Positions 8,518 through 18,040 of a stretch of 64,000 nt of DNA are shown piece by piece. Numbering within the stretch: the stretch's first letter is position 1; each line of letters begins with the position of its first letter. The notes below the pieces were generated by a model. It did not search any database and was not told where the DNA came from. It saw nothing but the letters and a program-made list of their open reading frames with translations. The stretch is from CACKLF01 sp002725175 (lineage in GTDB: Bacteria; Pseudomonadota; Alphaproteobacteria; Rhodobacterales; Rhodobacteraceae): assembly GCA_002725175.2 (NCBI GenBank), contig PBQX02000095.1, positions 3,762 to 67,761 of the forward strand. Direction: 5' to 3'. The translations under genes were made by a program, and so were the position numbers.

Positions 8518-9807
8518 CTATTTTCGATATTTTTTTAACCTTACATCGGCAGAAAGCGCATGTCCTTCCATTCCTTCTAATCTAGAAATATTAGCAGTTA
8601 CTTCTGCAAGGCGGTTTAATGACCTACTCTCGGCTTTTTGCCAAGTAACCACCTTTATGAACTTATGAACTGACAGACCCCCTGTATACTTTGCAGCACC
8701 TGATGTTGGCAACACATGATTTGGTCCGGCAGCTTTATCTCCAAAAGCCACTGTTGTTTCTTCTCCGAGAAATAGAGAACCATAAGAATTGAGCTCACCT
8801 TTCCACCAATCTGGCTCAGTTGCCTGTACATGTAAATGCTCTGGAGCTATTTCATTCGCTATTTTAACAGCTTCTGCCCTTGTCGAACATATGATAATTT
8901 CCCCCAGCTCTCGCCATGCTTGGGAAGCGTTTAATTTATTCTGAGCAGGAAGTTTTTCAATTATTTCAGGAACAAGTTGCAAAACTTTTTTTGCCAAAAT
9001 ATTTGAAGTGGTTACTAACCACACTGGAGAATTATAACCGTGCTCAGCTTGGCTAACCAAATCAGTCGCGACTAGTTCAGCATCTGCCTCCTCATCAGCT
9101 ATAATTAAGACATCTGTAGGTCCAGCTAATAAGTCAATGCCTGTGGCTCCAAAAATTTGTCTCTTTGCTTCAGCGACATATTGATTTCCAGGCCCAACAA
9201 TTATGTCAGCCTTTTGAGTGCCCAAAAGGCCATTTGCCATTAAAGCGATAGCCTGTACTCCTCCAACCAAAAATATTTTATCGGCCCCGCATAGATTTAA
9301 AGTGTAAAGCATTTCATTTGAAATTGGTTCAGCGCCAATAACATTAGAATTTGGTGGAGTACATGCAATTATATTTTTAACTCCAGCTGCTTTTGCTGTC
9401 GTGACAGTCATTAGCGCCGATGCTATATGACTATACCTGCCTCCAGGAACATAGCATCCAGCTGTCTCAAGCGGGATAATTTTCTGACCAGCATTAAGCC
9501 CTGGCGCTACCTCCAAATCAAATTCCGATATACTTTCTAGCTGCCTCTCTGCAAATACTTTTATGTTTCTGTAAGCATATAAGATGTCATCCTTTATACT
9601 CTTCTTAACCAAATTGTTAGCATTTTGAATAATATCAGATGATACTTCTATTTTTCCCTCCCAGTTATCAAATTTTTTTGCGAACTCTAGAAGTGCCTGG
9701 TCTCCTCCAGAGCTGATATGATCTAAGATATCCTTAACAACTATCGATACATCCGATTCATGGATAGTCTTTTGGACTATTTTTTTCTTCAAAAAATTTA
9801 TTGTCAA
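8518..9807 (-). CDS. hpsN: Sulfopropanediol 3-dehydrogenase HpsN (histidinol-dehydrogenase family)
   Basis: Zinc-dependent NAD-linked dehydrogenase (429 aa) that oxidises (R)-2,3-dihydroxypropane-1-sulfonate (DHPS) in two steps to sulfolactate. The fold is HisD. Zinc ligands are in place (Gln253 and His256 in SQAEHG, Asp in FGDKAAG, His in EGMEGHALSAD), as is the catalytic Glu-His pair in APEHLHV. ETAGCYVPGGRYSHIASA (about residues 114-131), together with KYTGGLSVHKFIKVVTWQ and GHALSADVRL, follows the HpsN subgroup as I recall it. True HisD would read GLYVPGGTA there. It lies 27 bases from both neighbours and heads the conserved part of the sulfonate operon. No histidine biosynthesis genes are nearby. 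A HisD-like dehydrogenase for another diol is the alternative. Confidence 0.86.
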   Translation of the reverse strand: MTINFLKKKIVQKTIHESDVSIVVKDILDHISSGGDQALLEFAKKFDNWEGKIEVSSDIIQNANNLVKKSIKDDILYAYRNIKVFAERQLESISEFDLEVAPGLNAGQKIIPLETAGCYVPGGRYSHIASALMTVTTAKAAGVKNIIACTPPNSNVIGAEPISNEMLYTLNLCGADKIFLVGGVQAIALMANGLLGTQKADIIVGPGNQYVAEAKRQIFGATGIDLLAGPTDVLIIADEEADAELVATDLVSQAEHGYNSPVWLVTTSNILAKKVLQLVPEIIEKLPAQNKLNASQAWRELGEIIICSTRAEAVKIANEIAPEHLHVQATEPDWWKGELNSYGSLFLGEETTVAFGDKAAGPNHVLPTSGAAKYTGGLSVHKFIKVVTWQKAESRSLNRLAEVTANISRLEGMEGHALSADVRLKKYRK

Positions 9808-9834
9808 ATCATCTGCCCTAAGAAAGAGATCCTG

Positions 9835-11034
9835 CTAAAATTTAATTTTTTTAACTTCTTCAGAAATTATCTTAGAGATTACTCGACAATCTCTAAGTGT
9901 AAAAGTTAGCGGAATTCGTATATCCATCACTCTAGTAACAATTTTTGGTATGTTAGGCAAATTCTGTACTTTTATATATTTCCAACTTTCGTGTCGACTG
10001 GTATATCCAACTGGCTTTAAATTTCCAAACCATTTAATCTCCACTCCCCTCTTTTTACATCTTCTCAAAAACTCTACACAATTTATCTCAGACCAATTTC
10101 TTGGAACCAAAAATTGGAAAGATGATCCAACATATTTCTCTTCTTTAGACCTTTGNGGGATATAAATAGATTCCAGTTTTCCCAGAGTTGATGTAAAAAT
10201 ATGATGCCGGTCATTCCACTTTTGGATATTTGCATCAATCTTTTTTATTTGTGGCCTAAGTATTGAGGCCCTTAAGTTATCCATTCTCATAGAACAATTT
10301 GGGACTTCGAATTTTTTCTTCTCAAAAAAACTTTTTTTAGGTAAAGAATTGTGCTTTTCATAAAGCATATAAGATCCTGAAAGAAGAATACAGGTAGCCA
10401 TCATGCCACTATCATTAGTGGTTATAAAGCCACCTTCACCACTATTTAAATGTTTGTAGGTCTGAGTACTAAAGCAAGAAATAGAACCAAAGTTTCCAGA
10501 TCTAACATTGTTCCAGTAAGCCCCCATAGTATGAGCACAATCTTCAATTAAAATAATACCATTTTCTTTTAAAATTTTAACAAGTNATCTCATATTNACC
10601 AAGTGTCCTCTCATGTGAGAAACGAGCATGAATTTTGCCTTTGAACTCTTCAATCGGAATTGCAAATCCTCTAAATCCAAAACCAAATCTTTCGTACTGT
10701 CTATAAGAATTGGTTCTGCGTTCAAGGTATGAATGGCTCCTGGAACTGGTGCTAAGGTAAAAGAATTCGTAAGAACTTTATCCCCTGCTTTGACTCCAGC
10801 AGCCCTCAAAGCGATCTGCATAGCAGTTCCTCCGGAGGTCGTAGCTAAACAAAACTTTGAACCCTGCCATTCAGAAAATTCTTTCTCGAGTAACGCAGTC
10901 TCACTCTGTTCTTTATCCAGAGTGTTATAGCGATGTAATCTTCCAGAACGCAAAACATTNACCGCAGACCTTATGGATTCTGCCGGAATTGGTTCCTGCT
11001 GAGTAAAAGATTTAGTAAATGTAATATTTTTCAT
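9835..11034 (-). CDS. DegT/DnrJ/EryC1/StrS-family PLP aminotransferase
   Basis: Fold-type I aminotransferase (about 400 aa) of the sugar-aminotransferase superfamily. The motif SCFSTQTYKHLNSGEGGF contains the PLP lysine before GEGG, and IILIEDCAHTMGA contains the Asp that contacts the PLP ring nitrogen. The start at 11034 (MKNITFTK) is preferred over an upstream ATG at 11076, which adds a non-conserved leader. Neither has a strong ribosome site. It is the first gene of the sulfonate run, 27 bases before hpsN. Family members normally aminate keto-sugars, but no sugar nucleotide genes are nearby. A role in transferring an amino group within sulfonate metabolism, for example sulfopyruvate to cysteate, is a speculative inference. 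Several codons hold an ambiguous base. Confidence 0.78.
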   Translation of the reverse strand: MKNITFTKSFTQQEPIPAESIRSAXNVLRSGRLHRYNTLDKEQSETALLEKEFSEWQGSKFCLATTSGGTAMQIALRAAGVKAGDKVLTNSFTLAPVPGAIHTLNAEPILIDSTKDLVLDLEDLQFRLKSSKAKFMLVSHMRGHLXNMRXLVKILKENGIILIEDCAHTMGAYWNNVRSGNFGSISCFSTQTYKHLNSGEGGFITTNDSGMMATCILLSGSYMLYEKHNSLPKKSFFEKKKFEVPNCSMRMDNLRASILRPQIKKIDANIQKWNDRHHIFTSTLGKLESIYIXQRSKEEKYVGSSFQFLVPRNWSEINCVEFLRRCKKRGVEIKWFGNLKPVGYTSRHESWKYIKVQNLPNIPKIVTRVMDIRIPLTFTLRDCRVISKIISEEVKKIKF

Positions 11035-11188
11035 ACTGATTTTCTTTTTCAAAAACACTCTCAAAGCTAAAAGCATAAGAATAGCTCTAGCNAAACGTCC
11101 CCCTGAACATAAATAAAAAGCTGAACTTAATTTTATTCCAGTATATTTTAGGCCATCACTTTACTATAAAATATTCAAACATCTTTCT

Positions 11189-12508
11189 TTAGTTTGANTG
11201 CTGATTAAGAGTATCACGAAATTTTTCTATTATTTCATCAATATGNTGCCTCTCAGAAATAAACATAGGGGCAACAATACCTGAATCTCCTGTNAATTTC
11301 ACATGNAGTCCATTCCAAAACATAGATTTNTGAAGCTGCGTACCTCGTTTTCCGGGAGCGTCTTGAGCATGAACTTCTACTCCAGCCATCATGCCAATCG
11401 AGCGAATATCTTTGACAAGCGGATGGTCTGATAGACTATGGATACACTCACTAAAATAACCTGACATTTCTGAAGCTCGGCTAAAAAGATCCTCTTCCTT
11501 ATATATTTCTAATGAAGCAACTCCCGCAGCACAAGCAGCTGGATGGCCAGAATATGTATAACCATGGAAAAATTCAATTGCTCCAGGGTTAGCACTATCC
11601 ACNACTGTATCATAAATTTCATCACGCACACAAACTCCGCCCATTGGCATAGATCCATTGGTCAAGGCTTTAGCCATAGTCATTATATCTGGCTTAACTC
11701 CAAATTTGTCAGAGGCAAAGTTTGTTCCCATCCTTCCAAATCCAGTGATGACTTCATCAAAAACAAGAATTATTCCATATGCGTCACATATTTCTCTTAA
11801 GCGTTCCANNTATCCTTTAGGAGGCACAAGGGTACCNGTNGACCCAGCTACAGGTTCAACAAAACAGGCAGCTATAGTATTTCCCCCATATGTCTGGGCA
11901 AATCTCTCTAAATCCTCNGCCAATTCCTTACCGTTTTCTGGTTGACCTTTTATATTTAATTCCTCCCCTGTCCAGGTATGCCTCATCATGACTACGTTAG
12001 GCATAGTAACTGGAAATGTTCTTCGGTTATTAACCATTCCCGACAGTGAAACACCTCCCATGTTTACACCATGGTAAGCTCTTTCTCTGCTTACAAATCG
12101 ATTNCGGTTTTCTCCTTTCGCNGAATGATATGCCATTACGATCTTTAAGGCTGTATCCACAGCTTCTGAACCAGAATTAACAAAGAAAACGTGATNCATN
12201 CCTTCCGGTGTNAGCTCTGCNACNTTATCAGCCAACAAAAAGCTTTTTGGATGACCCATTCCAAAAGGAGATGTATAGGTATTTATTTTCATTTGCTCAT
12301 GAACGGCTTCTATTATTTTTGGATGACAGTGGCCAGCAGGGCAGCAAAAAAGTCCTGATGATCCATCAATGACTTTNGTATCTCTATGACTGGTTAAATA
12401 AACTCCAGAGGCTTCGGTNACAAGGCGTGGTTCAGCTTTAAATCCTCTATTGTCTGTAAAAGGTATCCATTGCTTCTCTAGCGAGTTTGGTGTTGTGTCN
12501 TGTGCCAT
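11189..12508 (-). CDS. Beta-alanine/omega-amino-acid:pyruvate transaminase (class III)
   Basis: Class III PLP aminotransferase (about 440 aa) that moves the amino group of an omega-amino acid such as beta-alanine to pyruvate. The N-terminal QWIPFTDNRGFKAEPR, SGLFCCPAGHCHPKI, HVFFVNSGSEAVDTALK, YHGVNMGGVSLSGM, FDEVITGFGRMG and the PLP lysine in TMAKALTNGSMPMG closely follow the Pseudomonas omega-amino acid:pyruvate transaminase. The start at 12508 (MAxDTTPN) is chosen over 12538 because an AAGGAA ribosome site lies just before it. It sits between murD (55 bases) and the sulfonate run (155 bases), on the same strand. A taurine or hypotaurine substrate is possible given the setting, but the sequence does not show this. 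Many codons contain N. Confidence 0.82.
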   Translation of the reverse strand: MAXDTTPNSLEKQWIPFTDNRGFKAEPRLXTEASGVYLTSHRDXKVIDGSSGLFCCPAGHCHPKIIEAVHEQMKINTYTSPFGMGHPKSFLLADXXAEXTPEXMXHVFFVNSGSEAVDTALKIVMAYHXAKGENXNRFVSRERAYHGVNMGGVSLSGMVNNRRTFPVTMPNVVMMRHTWTGEELNIKGQPENGKELXEDLERFAQTYGGNTIAACFVEPVAGXXGTLVPPKGXXERLREICDAYGIILVFDEVITGFGRMGTNFASDKFGVKPDIMTMAKALTNGSMPMGGVCVRDEIYDTXVDSANPGAIEFFHGYTYSGHPAACAAGVASLEIYKEEDLFSRASEMSGYFSECIHSLSDHPLVKDIRSIGMMAGVEVHAQDAPGKRGTQLXKSMFWNGXHVKXTGDSGIVAPMFISERXHIDEIIEKFRDTLNQXSN

Positions 12509-12563
12509 AGTTTTTTCCTTACATTTTTTTCTGATCATATTACAAAATAATCAAATTGAAACC

Positions 12564-13970
12564 TTAATTTTTTATATTCTCAACCAGAGAAATAAATTTT
12601 TTTCCCCTTTCTTCAAAGTCTTTAAACTGATCAAAACTTGCACAAGCTGGCGCCAATAAAATGCAATCACCAGCAACAGAATCATTTGTAGCTGAATTGA
12701 CAGCCTCTTCTAAAGTTTTTGAAATTTCATATTCTACATTACCTTTTAATTCCGAAGAAAAATCTTTAGCAGCATCTCCAATGAGATAAATTTTCTTCAC
12801 TTGATTCATGTGCATANTAAGTTTCGAAATGCCNCCCTTCTTAGCCAAACCTCCTAATATTAGACGTACGCTATCATATTGCAGAATNGANTTCAGCGCA
12901 GCCTCAACATTAGTAGCCTTACTGTCATTCACATACTTAACTCCATCTTTTTCTAAGACCAATTGATTNCGATGAGTCAGTCCTTNAAATGAATCTAGAC
13001 TTTCCCATATTGCTTTAGGAGAAATATTAAGTGATCGGGCAACTGCATAAGCAGCGCAAATATTTTGAAGATTGAAAGATCTCAAAAAACTTAAGCGAGG
13101 TTTTAAGTCAAATGATGCTACCTGCTTTCTATTTTTCCACTCTACCAGGAATCCTTTATTTATAAATACTGACCACCCATAGTTTGAAATATTTCTCTTA
13201 GATGCTATGGCAATGTTTGAACCTNTAGCTAATTNATCTGTTTCAAGGGAGTTGAACAAAAACTCTCCTTCTTTATTATCCACACAAATAATATTTNNTT
13301 CAGAATTTCCAATAGTAAAAAGTCTCTGCTTTGCATTAAAGTAACCTCCTGCNCCTCCATGTCTNTCCAAATGATCAGGCGAAAAATTTAAAAAGACACT
13401 AATNTCACACTTTAAGGTGGAAGCTACTTCTGTTTGATATGATGACAATTCAATAATTTTCACNTCGCCATCCTTAAATGGATNAAACGAAAGAACTGGT
13501 TTGCCAAAGTTACCACCAATCTCACTAGGGATCCCCGCTCTCTCGATTAAGTGGCTAATCAAAAATGATGTTGTGGATTTACCATTAGAGCCTGTAACAC
13601 CTATTATTCTGGGCTCCTTTTCAAATTTTTCCCAATAATTCTTATCTATAGATGAAAAAAAAAGGCCAATATCGTTGTCAATTCTGACATTGTTTTGGCG
13701 TGCCNTTTTTACAACNTCATGTGGCTTAGGGTATAAGAAAGATATCCCTGGAGAAATTATCAACAGATCAAATTNAGCCCAATTTGACCCGTGTAAAATA
13801 TTTTCCACATTAAAACCAAGCTCTTTGGCCTGCNGTCTTGCATCNAAATTATCATCCCAACAGACTGTATCTACCCCACTATTATTCAAAGAATTCAAAA
13901 CAGAAATNCCTGTTCTACCTAAACCAAGAACGGCTGCCTTACTTCCCGAAAACTCATTAATCAAAATCAT
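12564..13970 (-). CDS. murD: UDP-N-acetylmuramoylalanine--D-glutamate ligase
   Basis: Cytoplasmic peptidoglycan ligase (468 aa) adding D-glutamate to UDP-MurNAc-L-Ala. It begins with a Rossmann-like UDP-binding segment (AAVLGLGRT) and has the Mur-ligase P-loop GVTGSNGKSTTSFL, then FLNFSPDHL and a C-terminal YVNDSKATNVEAAL, as in MurD. It follows mraY after only 3 bases and is the last gene of the dcw cluster here. The usual next gene, ftsW, is absent and a transaminase gene follows instead. Ambiguous bases leave several undetermined residues, but no frameshift is visible. Confidence 0.93.
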   Translation of the reverse strand: MILINEFSGSKAAVLGLGRTXISVLNSLNNSGVDTVCWDDNXDARXQAKELGFNVENILHGSNWAXFDLLIISPGISFLYPKPHXVVKXARQNNVRIDNDIGLFFSSIDKNYWEKFEKEPRIIGVTGSNGKSTTSFLISHLIERAGIPSEIGGNFGKPVLSFXPFKDGXVKIIELSSYQTEVASTLKCXISVFLNFSPDHLXRHGXAGGYFNAKQRLFTIGNSEXNIICVDNKEGEFLFNSLETDXLAXGSNIAIASKRNISNYGWSVFINKGFLVEWKNRKQVASFDLKPRLSFLRSFNLQNICAAYAVARSLNISPKAIWESLDSFXGLTHXNQLVLEKDGVKYVNDSKATNVEAALXXILQYDSVRLILGGLAKKXGISKLXMHMNQVKKIYLIGDAAKDFSSELKGNVEYEISKTLEEAVNSATNDSVAGDCILLAPACASFDQFKDFEERGKKFISLVENIKN

Positions 13971-13973
13971 AAT

Positions 13974-15056
13974 TTATCGTAACTTTAGTGTTGCGAGGCC
14001 TATAAGTGCTAATATCACAGATATAATCCAAAAGCGTATTACAATCTGAGATTCTGCCCAGCCAAGTTTTTCAAAATGATGATGGATTGGAGCCATTAAA
14101 AAAACTCTTTTCCCAGTTATCTTAAAATACATTACCTGAATAATGACTGATAATGCCTCCATGACAAACANGCCNCCAATTATGGCCAAAACAAATTCAT
14201 TCTTAGTACAAACCGCTATNGCACCCAAAGCCCCGCCAAGTGCCAAAGAACCAGTGTCACCCATGAACACAGCCGCTGGAGGCGCATTATACCAAAGAAA
14301 TCCCAAACCAGCTCCAATTAAGGCGGAGCAAAATATAGTAATCTCCCCAACACCAGCTACATAATGTAAATCCAAATAATCTGAAAAATCAACTCTACCA
14401 ACCAAATATGAAATAATACCAAATGAGCCTGCAGCGATCATAACAGGCATAATGGCCAATCCATCCAACCCATCTGTCAAATTTACTGAATTTGCAGAAC
14501 CAGAAATTACCAACATAGAAAAAGGTATAAATAATATTCCTAAATCAAATAATATGTCTTTAAAAATCGGAACNGCCAACCTTCCTGAAAGATTGGCATC
14601 ATGAACTTGGATTAAANATATGGTAAAGATTAATGAAATTGCNAANCCAAGAATTAATCTTAGCGAACTTGATATTCCCCTAGAATTTCTTTTAACCACT
14701 TTTGTATAATCATCCCAAAATCCAATTAAACCAAAACCAACAGTAACGAATAATATCAACCATAGATAAGAATTATCAACTTTTACCCAAAGCACGGAGC
14801 TTAAAACAAGAGATGCTAAGATCAATACACCACCCATCGTCGGAGTACCTGCTTTGAGAAAGTGTCCATCAGGTCCATCTTCTCGTATTGGTTGCCCATG
14901 CTCTTGAACACTTTTAAGGTATCTAATTAAAGGTGCTCCCAAGAGAAACCCAAAAAAAAGTGAGGTAAAAAAAGCTCCCCCAGCTCGGAAGGTAATATAT
15001 CTGAATAGGTTAAAAAAATCCCCACCATCTGTAAAAGAACTTAGGTAATATAACAT
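13974..15056 (-). CDS. mraY: Phospho-N-acetylmuramoyl-pentapeptide-transferase
   Basis: Polytopic inner-membrane enzyme (360 aa) that links UDP-MurNAc-pentapeptide to undecaprenyl phosphate, making lipid I. The family motifs are present: GTPTMGGVLIL, GFWDDYTK (the Asp pair), SGSANSVNLTDGLDGLA, FMGDTGSLALGG and a C-terminal PIHHHFEK histidine motif. About ten membrane spans are expected from the hydrophobic pattern. It lies between murF (15 bases) and murD (3 bases) in the canonical dcw order, so co-transcription is near certain. Confidence 0.95.
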   Translation of the reverse strand: MLYYLSSFTDGGDFFNLFRYITFRAGGAFFTSLFFGFLLGAPLIRYLKSVQEHGQPIREDGPDGHFLKAGTPTMGGVLILASLVLSSVLWVKVDNSYLWLILFVTVGFGLIGFWDDYTKVVKRNSRGISSSLRLILXXAISLIFTIXLIQVHDANLSGRLXVPIFKDILFDLGILFIPFSMLVISGSANSVNLTDGLDGLAIMPVMIAAGSFGIISYLVGRVDFSDYLDLHYVAGVGEITIFCSALIGAGLGFLWYNAPPAAVFMGDTGSLALGGALGXIAVCTKNEFVLAIIXGXFVMEALSVIIQVMYFKITGKRVFLMAPIHHHFEKLGWAESQIVIRFWIISVILALIGLATLKLR

Positions 15057-15071
15057 ATGAGAACTTCCTTA

Positions 15072-16529
15072 CTAATGGGATAGTACTTTGCCCATTCCTT
15101 TAATTTTATCAATTACTTGATGAAATTTAAAACCATTTGATGCTTTAACCAAAATAATGTCAGCGTTTGTNGCAAAATTTCTTAACTCTTTAATAAGATC
15201 TTCCGTTGTTTTAAACCAGCCACCTTTTTGATTGGTTGATAATTTGTCATATAACATTTTCATATTAATNCCGACACAATAAATTTTATCAATTTTTTTG
15301 ATGCTGTTATANTTGCNTATNTTTTTGTGCTCANTTTCCGTCTCTTCCCCTAATTCTAGCATATCTCCAAGAATAGCATACCTTTCAACTTTGCGNCTTT
15401 CATCAACATTAGAAATTTCGACGCAAGCCAAAGTTTCGAGTGAAGATTCTAAAGAAATCGGGTTAGAATTATAAGAGTCATCGATTAAATTCAATAACTT
15501 TTCTGAATTGCGGTGACTCACCTTTATCATATAACTTTTCCCCCTGCCGCTAAGCGGAGCCCAATTCGATAATGCAAGAATGCCTCGAGACAAGTCAATC
15601 TCTAATTCTGACAAAATTGAAAGTACGCCCACAGCATTTGACATGAAATGCCTTCCTAAAAAGNTGAACTTAAAATATATTTCGTTTTTTGACGGCANCT
15701 TTAGCTTCANNACTGTACCATCAGAGTTNTGATCTAACCGGCTTATAAAATAGTNCGGNCTNCCCCTTGAGCCGAAACGAATAATTTCAACTGNATCACT
15801 CTTTAAAAATTCCCAAATATCATCTTGAAGATCTCCATCAGCACTTAATAAAACCTTACCCCCATCGGGCATACCTTTGGATATTGAAGCTTTCTCTTTT
15901 GCTATTCCTTTCTCATCATTAAATTTTTCTGTGTGGCTTTTCCCGGTTTTGGTTATTATTACGTGATCCGGATTTACCAATCGAGACAGCGGCTCAATCT
16001 CACCAGGACTGTTCATACCAATTTCAAATACCGCATATTTAGCGCTTGGCGGCAATGATGCTAATGATATAGGAACTCCTAAATAATTATTAAAGCTTTT
16101 AGCTGAAGCATGAACCTTTCCGAAAGGCTCCAATGCTAATTTTAACATATCCTTCGTAGTTGTCTTTCCAACTGATCCTGTAACAGCTATGGTTAAACCA
16201 TTAAAGCGCTGCCTAGAAGCTCTAGCAATTTGATTTAAAGCAATTAAGACATCCTTTACTAAGATTAATGTATATTTATCATTATATCCTTTTGGTATTT
16301 TTGAAACTAATGCTGCTTGAGCTCCAGATTTAAAAGCATCCATGACATAATCATGACCATCCCTATCTCCTCTAATAGCAACGAATAAATCACCTCTACA
16401 AACTGTTCGGGAATCAATTGAAAATCCATAAATACTGAGATCTTCTTTCGAAAAATTATTGTTTTTTAAACAGGTCGCTTTAGTAATCTCTACTAATTTA
16501 GACAATGGCCAAAGGGTTAATTCTTTCAT
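15072..16529 (-). CDS. murF: UDP-N-acetylmuramoyl-tripeptide--D-alanyl-D-alanine ligase
   Basis: Cytoplasmic ligase (485 aa) that adds D-Ala-D-Ala to the UDP-MurNAc tripeptide. The order is an N-terminal substrate domain (GFSIDSRTVCRGDLFVAIRG), the ATP P-loop TGSVGKTTTKDM, the carbamylated-lysine region GIAKEKASISKGMP, and a C-terminal domain with DDSYNSNPISLESSLE. It follows murE after 5 bases. A group of ambiguous bases around 15660-15780 leaves a patch of unknown residues in the central domain without breaking the frame. Confidence 0.93.
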   Translation of the reverse strand: MKELTLWPLSKLVEITKATCLKNNNFSKEDLSIYGFSIDSRTVCRGDLFVAIRGDRDGHDYVMDAFKSGAQAALVSKIPKGYNDKYTLILVKDVLIALNQIARASRQRFNGLTIAVTGSVGKTTTKDMLKLALEPFGKVHASAKSFNNYLGVPISLASLPPSAKYAVFEIGMNSPGEIEPLSRLVNPDHVIITKTGKSHTEKFNDEKGIAKEKASISKGMPDGGKVLLSADGDLQDDIWEFLKSDXVEIIRFGSRXXPXYFISRLDXNSDGTXXKLKXPSKNEIYFKFXFLGRHFMSNAVGVLSILSELEIDLSRGILALSNWAPLSGRGKSYMIKVSHRNSEKLLNLIDDSYNSNPISLESSLETLACVEISNVDEXRKVERYAILGDMLELGEETEXEHKXIXXYNSIKKIDKIYCVXINMKMLYDKLSTNQKGGWFKTTEDLIKELRNFXTNADIILVKASNGFKFHQVIDKIKGMGKVLSH

Positions 16530-16534
16530 TTATT

Positions 16535-18010
16535 TCAACTGTTCTCCAATAGTTCTACGCTCATAGAAATTTGTTCGGAATCATCAAAAGGGTAATTGGT
16601 ATTGCCTATTTGTTGTCCTCTTTCATGTCCCTTTCCAGCAACAATAAGGTTATCACCACTCTTTAATTCACTAATAGCAACCAAAATTGCTTTAGCTCTA
16701 TCTGGAACATCAATACCTTTTGAACAACCTCTTTTGATTTCCTTCCTAATCATATTTGCATTTTCAAATCTTGGGTTATCATCAGTAATATAAACTTTAT
16801 CAGCATAAACTTCTGCTACTTCTCCCATGATTTTTCTCTTACCCTTATCCCTATCTCCCCCAGCACCAAATACTAAGGACAGGTTGCCAAATGTATGAGG
16901 GCGAACTGCAAGAAGAACTTTCCTTAAGGCCTCTGGTGAATGGGCGTAGTCTAAAAATATTTTTGCGCCACTCTTCATCTCGGATATCACCTGAAGCCTA
17001 CCCTCAGGAGCGGTTAAATTTGGAAGAATCGAAAATACTCTATCTGGATTAGCTCCTGAAGCGATCGCTAGAGCCGCAGCCATTACAACATTTTCACCTT
17101 GGAAAGCTCCCATTAATTTTAACTGAAAATTATAAGTTTTGTTATTGAAAGATACAGACAGATACTGACCTCCAACCTGCATGGATTGCTTGATGATGCG
17201 AAATTTTGAACCCTGAAACTGTCCTACTCCAAATACATTAAAACCATTATCTTCAGCAACAAGCTTCATTAATCTCCCATAATATTCATCAATATTAATA
17301 ATAGATATGCCGCCTAAATTTGGATTTTTTCTAAATAAGATCGCCTTAGCAAGAAAATATTCGTCTAGGCCACCATGATAATCTAAATGATCCCGTGATA
17401 AATTTGTAAATGCTCTACTGGTGATATTTACATGATCTAATCTGTTTTGCATCAACCCATGAGATGAAGCTTCTAATACAATGTGATCCACACCTTTAGA
17501 GTTTAGTTCTGCTAGGTACTTGTGCAATGAAATGGGGCCAGGCGTAGTCAGTTCATTACTTGAATCTGAAATCCCATCTGCTCCAAGTGTGCCTATGCTA
17601 GCACATTTGATTCCTAAATTTTCCCAAATTTGCTTTAAAAAGGCTGCCACTGATGTTTTTCCATTGGTCCCAGTTATAGCAACAATCTTTTTTGGCTGCT
17701 GACCAAACCATTTGTAGGCTGCATAAGACAAAACTTTTCTTACATTTTCTACTTCTATTATAGGAATACTTACCCCTAACTCTTTACACTTTTTTGAACC
17801 TCCAGAATAAGTAACAATAGTTACAGCCCCTCTTTTCTCAGCCATTCTTGCAAAGTTTACACCATCAAATTTTTCACCTTGAATGGCAAAAAATAATCCA
17901 CTAGGGGATACTTTCCTACTATCAGAGGTAATATTAGAAATTTCTAAACTCTCTAGTAATTTTAAGTCGAATTTTTCTTCAATGGCAGGCAGTAATTCAG
18001 TAAGTTTCAT
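16535..18010 (-). CDS. murE: UDP-MurNAc-L-Ala-D-Glu:meso-diaminopimelate ligase
   Basis: Cytoplasmic ligase (491 aa) adding the third residue of the peptidoglycan stem. The P-loop is ITGTNGKTSVAAF at about residues 112-124. NLSRDHLDYHG marks the Mur central domain and APEGRLQVI the hinge. The DDNPR signature in the C-terminal domain is diagnostic for meso-diaminopimelate as substrate, rather than lysine, so the wall is of the usual Gram-negative type. It lies between ftsI and murF in canonical order. The 30-base gap to ftsI is larger than at the other upstream junctions of the cluster, which overlap. Confidence 0.95.
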   Translation of the reverse strand: MKLTELLPAIEEKFDLKLLESLEISNITSDSRKVSPSGLFFAIQGEKFDGVNFARMAEKRGAVTIVTYSGGSKKCKELGVSIPIIEVENVRKVLSYAAYKWFGQQPKKIVAITGTNGKTSVAAFLKQIWENLGIKCASIGTLGADGISDSSNELTTPGPISLHKYLAELNSKGVDHIVLEASSHGLMQNRLDHVNITSRAFTNLSRDHLDYHGGLDEYFLAKAILFRKNPNLGGISIINIDEYYGRLMKLVAEDNGFNVFGVGQFQGSKFRIIKQSMQVGGQYLSVSFNNKTYNFQLKLMGAFQGENVVMAAALAIASGANPDRVFSILPNLTAPEGRLQVISEMKSGAKIFLDYAHSPEALRKVLLAVRPHTFGNLSLVFGAGGDRDKGKRKIMGEVAEVYADKVYITDDNPRFENANMIRKEIKRGCSKGIDVPDRAKAILVAISELKSGDNLIVAGKGHERGQQIGNTNYPFDDSEQISMSVELLENS

Positions 18011-18040
18011 GAAAATTTACTCGTCCTGTAATCAATTAAA

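Noticed and set aside
8518..9807. Histidinol dehydrogenase of histidine biosynthesis
   Set aside because: The ETAGCYVPGGRYSH block and operon partners fit HpsN, and no other his genes are near.
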